A DNA stretch of 64,000 nt from Mesohalobacter halotolerans (GTDB taxonomy: Bacteria; Bacteroidota; Bacteroidia; Flavobacteriales; Flavobacteriaceae), in the NCBI RefSeq assembly GCF_006120725.1, contig NZ_SWMU01000001.1, positions 806,001 through 870,000 on the forward strand. The letters are read 5' to 3'. The notes beneath the pieces are model-generated. The model worked only from the letters and a program-made list of their open reading frames with translations. It was not told the DNA's origin and searched no databases. Positions within the stretch are counted from its first letter, which is position 1, and every line of letters starts with the position of its first letter. Position numbers and translations under genes: made by a program. Shown one piece after another: positions 27,512-35,700 of this stretch.

Positions 27512-28543
27512 ATGCAACTGTACAATACATTAAGTGCAAAAGAAAGGGCGGCGCTTATTGAACAAGCTGGTGAAGACCGGCTTACGCTTTCCTTTTATAA
27601 ATACGCACAGATTGGCAACCCCGAACTGTTTAGAAATCACTTGTTTGTAGCTTGGGATGCTATGGACGTTCTCGGTAGAATATATGTAGCTCACGAAGGT
27701 ATTAATGCACAACTCTCTGTTCCTGCTAAACGCTTTACAGAATTTAAAGCGTTTATTGACGATATTTATTTTTTAAAAAACGTCAGGCTTAATATTGCCA
27801 TTGAACAAGACAATAAATCCTTTTTAAAACTTAAAATTAAAGTCCGACCAAAAATTGTAGCCGATGGGCTGCAGGATGAAACCTTTGATGTTACCAATAA
27901 AGGCATGCATGTCGACGCTGAGAAGTTTAATCAATTGATAGAAGACCCGGACACCGTATTGGTTGATATGCGAAATCACTATGAAAGCGAAATTGGCCAT
28001 TTTAAAAATGCTGTAACTCCCGATGTTGACACCTTTAGAGATTCTCTGGACATCATTGAAAACGACCTTAAAGATCATAAAGAAGATAAAAAACTAGTGA
28101 TGTATTGTACCGGAGGCATTCGTTGTGAAAAGGCGAGCGCATACTACAAGCATAAAGGGTTTAAACAAGTCTACCAACTAGAAGGTGGTATTATAGAATA
28201 TGCCCGACAGGTAAAAGCTAAAGGACTTGAAAATAAGTTTCTAGGAAAAAACTTCGTGTTTGACCACCGCCGTAGTGAGCAAATCTCTAATCAAGTGATT
28301 GCGCGATGTCATCAGTGCGGTGAGCCTTGTGATACTCATGTCAACTGTGCCAATGAAGCCTGTCACTTGTTGTTTATTCAATGTGAATCATGTGCAAAAA
28401 AAATGAATAATTGCTGTTCAACAGACTGCCAAGACATTATCAAACTGCCCTATGATGAGCAAAAGCGCCTCAGAGCAGGCAAGAAAAATAGCAACAAAAT
28501 TTTCAAAAAAGGACGCTCACCGGTTTTAAAATTTAAAGTCTAG
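27512..28543 (+). CDS. trhO: tRNA uridine(34) hydroxylase, rhodanese family (YceA/TrhO)
   Basis: TrhO installs 5-hydroxyuridine at tRNA position 34 using O2. The 343-residue protein has the family's N-terminal ferredoxin-like domain (FYKYAQIGNPELFRNHLF; GRIYVAHEGINAQLSVP). A rhodanese domain (about 125-230) has the active loop CTGGIRC, with catalytic Cys199. The C-terminal third is a cysteine cluster (RCHQCGEPCDTHVNC, QCESC, NCCSTDCQ) that probably binds zinc, also typical. A positively charged tail (KKNSNKIFKKGR) could contact tRNA. It appears to be transcribed alone or with the next small gene, 53 bp downstream. Confidence 0.93.
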   Translation: MQLYNTLSAKERAALIEQAGEDRLTLSFYKYAQIGNPELFRNHLFVAWDAMDVLGRIYVAHEGINAQLSVPAKRFTEFKAFIDDIYFLKNVRLNIAIEQDNKSFLKLKIKVRPKIVADGLQDETFDVTNKGMHVDAEKFNQLIEDPDTVLVDMRNHYESEIGHFKNAVTPDVDTFRDSLDIIENDLKDHKEDKKLVMYCTGGIRCEKASAYYKHKGFKQVYQLEGGIIEYARQVKAKGLENKFLGKNFVFDHRRSEQISNQVIARCHQCGEPCDTHVNCANEACHLLFIQCESCAKKMNNCCSTDCQDIIKLPYDEQKRLRAGKKNSNKIFKKGRSPVLKFKV

Positions 28544-28596
28544 CGTAAGGAAGTAATACCTCATCAGACTTAATTACTGTCCTAAACCTATGTATT

Positions 28597-29091
28597 ATGA
28601 AAACCATAAGTCTTTTGATTTTTTTATTTCCGATATTGATATATGCCCAAAACATGGGTAATGCTGAGCTTAAGACTGTTATACAATCTCAAGCCGATGA
28701 AGTAAAAGGTCAAGATGGACAATGGCAATTTAAAATTAATGATCGCGTGTTGATTTGTGTAACAGATAACAATCATAATCGCATGCGAATAATTACACCT
28801 ATTGTTGAGATTCAAAAGTTAAATACTGAAGAAATCTTAAGCGCCTTAGCAGCTAATTTTCATACAGCTTTAGATGTAAAATATGCCATTTCTGATGATA
28901 TCATGTGGTCTGTATTTATTCATCCTTTAAAACAACTAACCAAAGCTCAAGCAAGAGATGCTATAGAACAAGTTTACAGTGCTGCAGAAACTTTTGGGAG
29001 TTCATATAGCAGTACTCATCTTGTATTTCCAGGGTCAGAAGAGTCTGAAGAAAACACAGATAAAGAGACCGTTCCACTCAAGCAAGGTTAA
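28597..29091 (+). CDS. Exported YbjN/type III chaperone-like domain protein, 164 aa
   Basis: A signal peptide (MKTISLLIFLFPILIYAQ) precedes an alpha/beta domain of about 120 residues. Its pattern recalls the YbjN / type III secretion chaperone fold: a strand-rich first part (WQFKINDRVLICVTDNNHNR, MRIITPIVEI) and later helices (EEILSALAANFHTALDVKYA; ARDAIEQVYSAAETFG). Members of that fold are usually cytoplasmic, so the signal peptide is notable. The acidic tail is EESEENTDKE. The fold call is tentative and no function is known. It lies between trhO and an NTF2-like exported protein, all rightward. Confidence 0.6.
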   Translation: MKTISLLIFLFPILIYAQNMGNAELKTVIQSQADEVKGQDGQWQFKINDRVLICVTDNNHNRMRIITPIVEIQKLNTEEILSALAANFHTALDVKYAISDDIMWSVFIHPLKQLTKAQARDAIEQVYSAAETFGSSYSSTHLVFPGSEESEENTDKETVPLKQG

Positions 29092-29166
29092 ATTACGGAA
29101 AAATCTTAAAATATTTTGGGGTGATTACTCAACAGATTGATTACTTTAGGACTTAAATCTTAGCAT

Positions 29167-29673
29167 ATGAATTGTTCAAAACTCGGTGTTGTATTTCTGC
29201 TATTTTTTTCGTTTTCCCTATTTGCTCAAAGCGAACAACTTAGTGTAAAAATTGATCGTAAAATTAGCGATTGGCATCAAGCGGCGGCAGAGGCTGATCT
29301 TGAAACTTACAGTAACTGCATGACTAAAGATGCTGTGTTTATAGGCACAGACCCTACAGAATACTGGAGAGGCCAGGATTTTATTGATTTTGCAAAGCCT
29401 TATTTTGATAGGGGTAAAGCATGGACATTTTATAAATTAAATCGTCATATTTATATAGGAACCGCAAAACAAACGGCTTGGTTTGACGAATTACTCGACA
29501 CACCAATGGGCATTTGTCGTGGCTCAGGTATTTTAGTCAAACAAAAGGACCAATGGAAAATTAAACATTACGTGTTGTCTATCACTATTCCGAATGAAAA
29601 TGTAGAATCGATTAAGAAATTGAATAGAAAATTTAACCAAAGCTTTATTAAAACGCAAAAGGCTAAATATTGA
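29167..29673 (+). CDS. Exported NTF2-like (SnoaL/DUF4440-type) protein, 168 aa
   Basis: A signal peptide (about residues 1-21, ending LFAQ) is followed by a cystatin-like NTF2 domain. The pattern is ISDWHQAAAEADLETYSNCM, DAVFIGTDPTEYWRGQDF and AWFDELLDTPMGICRGSGIL, with WKIKHYVLSI as the last strand. This layout is typical of SnoaL_3/DUF4440 proteins, often described as ketosteroid isomerase-like. The location is probably periplasmic. No catalytic role can be assigned. It is the last of the rightward genes here and converges with the ABC transporter genes. Confidence 0.75.
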   Translation: MNCSKLGVVFLLFFSFSLFAQSEQLSVKIDRKISDWHQAAAEADLETYSNCMTKDAVFIGTDPTEYWRGQDFIDFAKPYFDRGKAWTFYKLNRHIYIGTAKQTAWFDELLDTPMGICRGSGILVKQKDQWKIKHYVLSITIPNENVESIKKLNRKFNQSFIKTQKAKY

Positions 29674-29685
29674 ATAAATATTTTT

Positions 29686-30381
29686 TTACTGACTAAAATA
29701 TGCTTCTAGCTCCTTTAATGTTGCCGGAGTAGTTTTAATATCTTTGACCACTTCACCTTTTTCTAAAACTACAATGCGTTTACAAACATCGGTTACGTGC
29801 ATTAAATCGTGACTGGAAATAAGAACTGTGGTTTGGTTTTGTTGCGTAAGTTCATTGAGGATTTTTTTTAATCTAATCTGTGTTGTCGGATCTAAATTGG
29901 CAAAGGGTTCATCTAAAATAATCACTTCAGGATTGCCAATCAGGGCAGCAACAATACCCACTTTCTTTTGGTTTCCTTTAGATAAATCTCTTAAATATTT
30001 CTTTTGATTGAGAATTTCGTCGTGGAAAAAATCCTCAAAATTAGCAAGCAAATCATTAACTTCAGACTGATCAACACCTCTTAAATCACCGATAAAATAA
30101 AAGTATTCTTCCGGTGTAAGATAACCTATAAGAAAACTCTCATCTATAAATGCTGAGGTATATGGCTTCCATTCTTCACTCTGATTAACAACGATATCTC
30201 CATTAGTTATTTCACCAGTAGTCGGTTTAATAAGGTCAAGGAGTAAACTAAATAACGTTGTTTTACCTGCGCCATTATTACCAACTAAACCAAAATTTTG
30301 TCCTTTAGGAATGTTTAAATCTTCAACTTTTAAGACTTCCTGTCCGTTATAAGATTTGCTGATATTGGATATGTTTATCAT
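29686..30381 (-). CDS. ABC transporter ATP-binding protein
   Basis: A 231-residue ABC ATPase. It has Walker A GNNGAGKT (about residues 34-41), the signature LSKGNQKK (in place of LSGGQ), Walker B VIILDEPFANLDP and the switch histidine in LISSHDL. The short form with Asn in the P-loop fits the exporter type that pairs with a multi-helix permease. It starts 6 bp after the stop of the DUF5687 permease gene and is probably translated with it. The substrate is unknown. Confidence 0.92.
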   Translation of the reverse strand: MINISNISKSYNGQEVLKVEDLNIPKGQNFGLVGNNGAGKTTLFSLLLDLIKPTTGEITNGDIVVNQSEEWKPYTSAFIDESFLIGYLTPEEYFYFIGDLRGVDQSEVNDLLANFEDFFHDEILNQKKYLRDLSKGNQKKVGIVAALIGNPEVIILDEPFANLDPTTQIRLKKILNELTQQNQTTVLISSHDLMHVTDVCKRIVVLEKGEVVKDIKTTPATLKELEAYFSQ

Positions 30382-30387
30382 AGTCTG

Positions 30388-31860
30388 TTATTTTTTTTCG
30401 TCAAATGCTGCAATGGTTTTATACTTCTGTTTTTGGTAAATGTTTTCAATGAGGTTTAAAAATTGATTTTGAAAAATCAATCCTAATAAACCACTTAAAG
30501 CCAAAGTGATAATACCGGCGTCAAAACTGATAAAATAATAAGGTATAAAAAAGATGACAATTGGCCCTAGTATTTTTGGTATGCTAATCAAAAGTTGAGT
30601 CAAATTAAAACCGTTAGTATTTTGAAAGGCTTTGGCTTTGACATTCAATTCAACCGGTACGCGATTAAGTGCACCACCATAAAGTGTTATAAAGGAGTTT
30701 AAGCCGATATTAAATGAAGCACCAGCCAAGATTAATTTGTAAATGTCCCAGCCGAAATACAAATAGGGTAAACTCAGGATAGTAGAGACTGTAACGGCAA
30801 ATACCATTAAAACTAATTTTGATTTTAAGTATTCGCGATAGGGAATATTTTGACTCATCATCAACTTGTAATATTCGCTGTCCCAAGACGGCACCAATTG
30901 TCCAAAGGTTAATAAAAATCCACCGGTGATAAACATAGAGGCAAAAGCTAATATTGCTGGATTGTCACGGTATATTTCAAATGTGTAGAAAAACAATCCG
31001 TAAAATAAGAAGAAAAATGAAGTCAATAAGACTTGTTTAGGTCTAGCATTTCTCAAAATGAGCTTTATGTCATTTTTTAAAAAAGGGGCAATATTGCCAA
31101 ATTTATCTACAAATTTTAAATCTAAGGCTTTAACTTTTTCGGTTTTTTTAGTTATGGCACCATCAATGTAAAAGTGTTTTATATAATATTGATAATTGGC
31201 ATAAAAAGCCAGTCCCATTAACAGTAGAGGTAATAAAATCCAAACAGGATTGGAGTACATGCCGTAAAAAAAGACCTGTGCATAGGCCGTTATATCAAAA
31301 ATTTCATAGCGTTGAAGTCCGATAAACACTAAAACAAGGCCGACAATTAAAAAGAAATAAATGTTGGTTTTATTGATGAGGTAGACGGTGAAATTATTGA
31401 GAAAAATCAAGCTTAAAACCCCAAAAAACCAAGCTGTGACATATAATGGATGATAACCTTTGACAATTAAAGTAATACTAAAAGGAATAAAAAACAATAG
31501 AGGTAAGATATTAAAAAAAGAGGTCATTGTTTTACCCAGTAAAAATTGAACCACTTTTTTTCGTTTAATTGGAATGATTAATAAAGGTTTGATATTAATG
31601 ACAGGCATTTGTTGAATAAAGTACCTGAGACCAAGGTCAAACAAAAACCAGTAAATGAGATATTGGTTAAGCGACATAAGGGGATCAACCTCTGGAATGG
31701 CTTTTTGAAGAATAAAATAACCACCAATACCAGCCAATATAGCGATACCACCAAAATATAAAATACCTAAGACCATCAAAATCTTTATGGCAAGTGCGGC
31801 TTCAAAATAAGAAGATCTTCGGAATTGCTTCCATTGTAGAGACACAAATCGTTTAATCAT
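30388..31860 (-). CDS. DUF5687 family membrane protein (probable ABC permease)
   Basis: A 490-residue polytopic protein with about 12 membrane helices and a short N-terminal cytoplasmic part with SLQWKQFRRSSYF. It contains a cytoplasmic segment with KNDIKLILRNARPKQVLLTS near the middle. The length and the leading WKQFRRS resemble DUF5687, a Bacteroidota family found next to an ABC ATPase. It is upstream of the ATPase by 6 bp. Together they probably form a two-component exporter of unknown substrate. Confidence 0.8.
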   Translation of the reverse strand: MIKRFVSLQWKQFRRSSYFEAALAIKILMVLGILYFGGIAILAGIGGYFILQKAIPEVDPLMSLNQYLIYWFLFDLGLRYFIQQMPVINIKPLLIIPIKRKKVVQFLLGKTMTSFFNILPLLFFIPFSITLIVKGYHPLYVTAWFFGVLSLIFLNNFTVYLINKTNIYFFLIVGLVLVFIGLQRYEIFDITAYAQVFFYGMYSNPVWILLPLLLMGLAFYANYQYYIKHFYIDGAITKKTEKVKALDLKFVDKFGNIAPFLKNDIKLILRNARPKQVLLTSFFFLFYGLFFYTFEIYRDNPAILAFASMFITGGFLLTFGQLVPSWDSEYYKLMMSQNIPYREYLKSKLVLMVFAVTVSTILSLPYLYFGWDIYKLILAGASFNIGLNSFITLYGGALNRVPVELNVKAKAFQNTNGFNLTQLLISIPKILGPIVIFFIPYYFISFDAGIITLALSGLLGLIFQNQFLNLIENIYQKQKYKTIAAFDEKK

Positions 31861-31918
31861 ATTAAAGATTTATTGGTTAGTAAGTTACATTGAATAATTG
31901 TTACAATTTTAAACAAAA

Positions 31919-31948
31919 AAATCCGATTCGAATAGAATCGGATTTTTT
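31919..31948. terminator. Bidirectional terminator, copy 1
   Basis: ATCCGATTC (31921-31929) pairs with GAATCGGAT (31935-31943), a 9-bp stem with a 5-nt loop. A/T runs lie on both sides, so it can work on either strand. The same hairpin follows the intact atpC at 37.2 kb. Confidence 0.8.
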
Positions 31949-31970
31949 ATAAGACTTGAATCGGTAAAAT

Positions 31971-32246
31971 TTAATCTACCAAAACGATCACTTTGTTGTC
32001 TTTGCATTCTACAACGCCACCTTTGATATCGTAAGTCAACTTGTCATGAGTTTCTTTAAAAAACGACTTGGCCTTATCTTCAATATTTACAGTTTTGTCT
32101 AGCTTGATTAAACCCTCATTTAAAGTTGAAACTATAGGCGCATGCTGATTTAAAATTTGAAATTCACCTGTTTTGCCAGGCAAAGTTACAGCATCGACTT
32201 CCTGACTCATTAAAATTTGCTCTGGTGTGACGATTTCTAAATGAAT
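31971..32246 (-). pseudogene. atpC: Duplicate of atpC (ATP synthase epsilon subunit) with ATG changed to ATT
   Basis: The frame encodes the same residues as the intact atpC at 37244-37519 after the start, and the coding differences are synonymous. The start codon reads ATT at 32246-32244 instead of ATG. Translation would need ATT, or an internal ATG at 32210 that would remove the first 12 residues and give 79 aa, losing the first beta strand of the epsilon sandwich. There is no atpD upstream; the neighbour is a 64-residue surface-type gene. I call it a recent, probably non-functional copy. The frame is otherwise open, so it is not strongly decayed. Confidence 0.8.
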
Positions 32247-32316
32247 AGTTTTTTTGTTATCAGGTTTCAGTTATCAGTTTGTAAAAATGAAACCAATTAT
32301 TTGAATAGGAAATAGT

Positions 32317-32399
32317 TCTCGACTCCGCTTGAAAAAACAGTTATAGGGAATATGATACTAAAAGCAACTATCTTACTGCCTCATCGAGTGTAGTCGAGA
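32317..32399. repeat. Spaced inverted repeat in the gap between atpC copy 1 and the 64-aa gene
   Basis: TCTCGACT (32317-32324) and AGTCGAGA (32392-32399) are perfect 8-bp inverted arms 67 bp apart. The right arm is also part of a local imperfect palindrome around ATCGAGTGTAGTCGAGAT. From memory, CTCGACT-type arms are common in flavobacterial intergenic repeats. No ORF is convincing here. Confidence 0.4.
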
Positions 32400-32426
32400 T
32401 GATGCGTGGTTATGCTGGAAATGGAT

Positions 32427-32460
32427 ATAAAAAATCCTGTAATCAATAAGACTACAGGAT
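32427..32460 (-). terminator. Terminator of the surface-protein unit
   Basis: ATCCTGTA (32434-32441) pairs with TACAGGAT (32453-32460). On the minus strand the stem is followed by a T run. It ends the 64-residue gene. A near copy lies at 37138-37169. Confidence 0.75.
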
Positions 32461-32510
32461 GGTTTTTTAAAACCCTATATCAATTAACTCAAGTAATGAT
32501 CAAGAAAGTT

Positions 32511-32705
32511 TTATTTCATTTTTCTGATGCCGTAAACCGCACCGGCGATTAAACCCAAAGCAACTAAAGATGAAATAGGTGCCGGTGAGGTATCATCTTG
32601 TGATTCATCAAAAGGCGGTGGAAGTTGGGCAGAACTTATGGCTGTGACTAATAAAAAGCTCAAAATTAAAATGGTTTTTGATGCCTTAAAATTTGTTATT
32701 TTCAT
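32511..32705 (-). CDS. Small protein with PID-CTERM-like sorting tail, 64 aa
   Basis: A signal peptide (residues 1 to about 26, ending ISSAQ) is followed by a short Pro/Asp/Ser-rich linker (LPPPFDESQDDTSPA). Then come Pro43-Ile44-Ser45, a hydrophobic helix (about 46-60, LVALGLIAGAVYGI) and a basic end RKMK. This three-part tail resembles the PID-CTERM sorting signals of small Bacteroidota proteins, which have been linked to exosortase-like processing. Here Ser replaces the Asp of PID. Almost the whole mature protein is the sorting signal. It lies 91 bp downstream of the 1324-residue T9SS protein gene and before a terminator, so both may be on one transcript. Confidence 0.7.
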   Translation of the reverse strand: MKITNFKASKTILILSFLLVTAISSAQLPPPFDESQDDTSPAPISSLVALGLIAGAVYGIRKMK

Positions 32706-32796
32706 AATAGAAGATTTATTTTATATCCGATAATTTTAATCTTAAAATTAACTACGAAAAGTTATAAAAACCTCGCGTAGTTAAAAAGTTCATGTT

Positions 32797-35700
32797 TTAT
32801 TTAATGATCAATCTTTCTTTTGACGTTTGTCCATTCTGATCGATCTCGATAAAGTAAACACCACTTTGTAAATTGCCTAAATTGACTGTTGTTTTTCCAT
32901 TAGCTTTAAAAGTGCTTCGCTGATTAAACACACGTTGACCCATGATATTATACAATCTTACAGAGGCATCTCCGGTCAAATTAATACTTTGTATGCTTAC
33001 CTGACCATTTCTTACCGGATTAGGATAAATTGTGAAATTGTCAGATAATTCATCATTATTAATGCTGAAAGTATCGATTTCAAAATCTATGCTAAATCTG
33101 TCTGTGGCTATACTTCCAGGAATATTTTGATCTACACTAAAGCTTATTTGGTTACTTCCGTCGTTCAATAAGGTTTGATCGCCGGTATACTGATCTACTA
33201 AATAAGCTTCTACATCATCCGGTAAGTTGTTGTTCGTGATAACAAACGTATAGTCATTTGCTGTAAATCCGTCGGTAAAAAGTTCTAATGATTCACCATC
33301 ACTTGGCAGGCTTCTCTTTTCTATGCTTACCAACTCATCATTTTCATTTCTGGACAGATTTTCATCCGGATTCATCAGTTTATCAGCGTCTTGTATGTTT
33401 ACTGTGTTATCAAATTGGTTATCAAAGTTGATTTGTAAAGCATCAGATTCAAATTTCTGAGCATTGAGATCATCTGTTTTGTATAACTTCAGATTTAATG
33501 AAGTTTGATTATTATCACTGAAAACCGCCGTTGATGTAGCACTCACATCTTTAGATGATTCGGTAAACGTGATATCTGCGGCTCCATTATTGACGGTTTG
33601 TACAAAGAAAGATTGTCCCGGCATGACGAATTGATCAGCCGCTGATGAAGAAGCACCGCCAGCTGGCGTTTGGCTATCTCCGGTTGATAGATCTACCGCT
33701 ACATAAGCTCCACGCGTGCTCATATTCGGATCCCAAACCCAATAGAAATTGGTGTTGATATTTGTCGAGCTCACATCATTGATATTGACAATGGCCTGAT
33801 AAGGATTACCCACAAAACTGAACAAGTCCTGATTCGGATTTAAGCTAAACGTCTGATTTCCAACAGCTAGGTCACCGGTGGCGCGTAAAGTTACATCAGT
33901 ATTTGGAGCATCAGCCGGATCAGAGTCTAAATCGTAATTTCTATCACCGCGGATAAAAACAAGGTAAGCTTTTCCGGCATCAAGTTTAGTTGGATCTGTA
34001 TCACTTATAGGACTCCAGGCATCATCTGCTACGGTATAGGAATTATCAAATTCATACATGGATGGATTGCCGGAAATACTGACATCAAAGCCATTAGCGC
34101 CAGAAGAAGAGCCGGTGATATGGGTGCCAAACCCGGCCGGGGAATTACCACTTTCCTGCCAGTTATCATAAATAGGATCTGTTGAATTAACAGCGGAAGT
34201 TAGAAATCTAAACCCTCTGGTGACTTCTGTTGCCACTGGAATGAAACGTTCTACAGTGACATCACCTGTACCGGTAATTGATCCACTAAAGTCATCTAGC
34301 TGTGCTGAACCATTTGTATCGCTGGTAAATAGTATTGTGCCATCATTAGTAATGTCACCGTCAAGTTCTAATACAGCAGAAGCCCCTAATTCTAAAGTTG
34401 CACCGGAACTTATACTTAAATTATTGCCTTGAATTACACCATTAAGTACGGCAGTTCCAGCTAATACCTCAATTTCATCAGCAGAAGTTGATGCCGGTGT
34501 TCCGGTAACAGGGTTGGTATTCCAACCAGTTGTATCGTCAGTATAGGTGTAAGTTGGTGGAGCTTCGACGCTTATATTATCAAAATAATAAAATTCAGAA
34601 CCAGCATTATTAAGTACTTTAATCACTATCTTAAGTGTACTATTTGAAAGCCCTGTAAGTGATTCGGAATCTGTAATTGTACCGGTTATTTCTCCATCAT
34701 GCTTAGTAATAGTAGTAAAACTTCCTCCATCAAGTACATATCCAGTTTCTATATAGTCACTAGATTCTAGTTCTCCAATTACTGAGCTAACATCAATGGT
34801 AATATCTACATCTGTTTCCCCTGAAATGTCAATTACCGGTGAATTCCAAACCTGCTCATCATCAACATCTCTTGCACTAAACTCTTCATTTTCTACACGG
34901 AACCAATCTGATGATGCACCTAAACCACTCTCAATAATGTCTAAGGTCCAATCAACACCTGTCAAATCAAAACTAACTGTACTACCACCTGTTGCTCCTT
35001 TGCCGTTTTGACCCGTGAAATCTTCAGAATAAGGAAATGTAGCAAGATCATTTACATCATAACTCTGCTCAGTGGAAGTTGTTGTTTCCGGTTCATCATC
35101 AGTAGCTGCTATTTCATAATAAACCGTGGTTCCATCAGATTGTGCCGGAATATCAGAATCTGTTTCATACGTATCGCCTGATGTGTTAGACATGTTAATG
35201 GTATTCCCCAAACTACCGGATGTTGTACCCCAATTAAGCTCAACATTGTTGATCGTTCCATCCGAATCTGTTACATCAGCAGATACAGTTACTGCATCAG
35301 ATGATGTAATGCCAGTGGCCGGAGTTTGTGTAATATTTGATATAGAAGGAGGTATATTTGCACCTGCTGCGATAGCTTGTAAATCAAAATCAGTTATCGT
35401 CCATTCAGAACAACCTACTGAAGAAAAAACATACTTAAATGCGACATAAACCTGGTTGCCTGAGACACCTTGAAGTGAAGTATTGTTACTTTCTGTTCCG
35501 GCATTTCCTGACGTTATAGTTGTAATTGTAGTCCAGTTAGCATTATTAGGATCGCCAGTCCCACTATAATCTGTTGAATAAAGAACCTCCAGATCTGTAC
35601 CACTAAACCCTTCGCTGGTTGTAAAGCTTAATTCTTCATTATTGTATGAATCTAAATCAAAGAATGGCGTTATTAACCAGTCTTCATTAATTTGACAGCC

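Larger units (their letters stand above)
31912..32280. repeat. 369-bp direct repeat, copy 1 (atpC duplicate plus terminator)
   Basis: This segment matches 37185-37553 with only five substitutions that I can count and no indels. It contains a bidirectional terminator, the whole atpC frame and 34 bp upstream of it. The homology ends in a short motif TTATCAGTTT that recurs nearby. It flanks the T9SS surface-protein gene on the side away from atpD. Confidence 0.9.
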
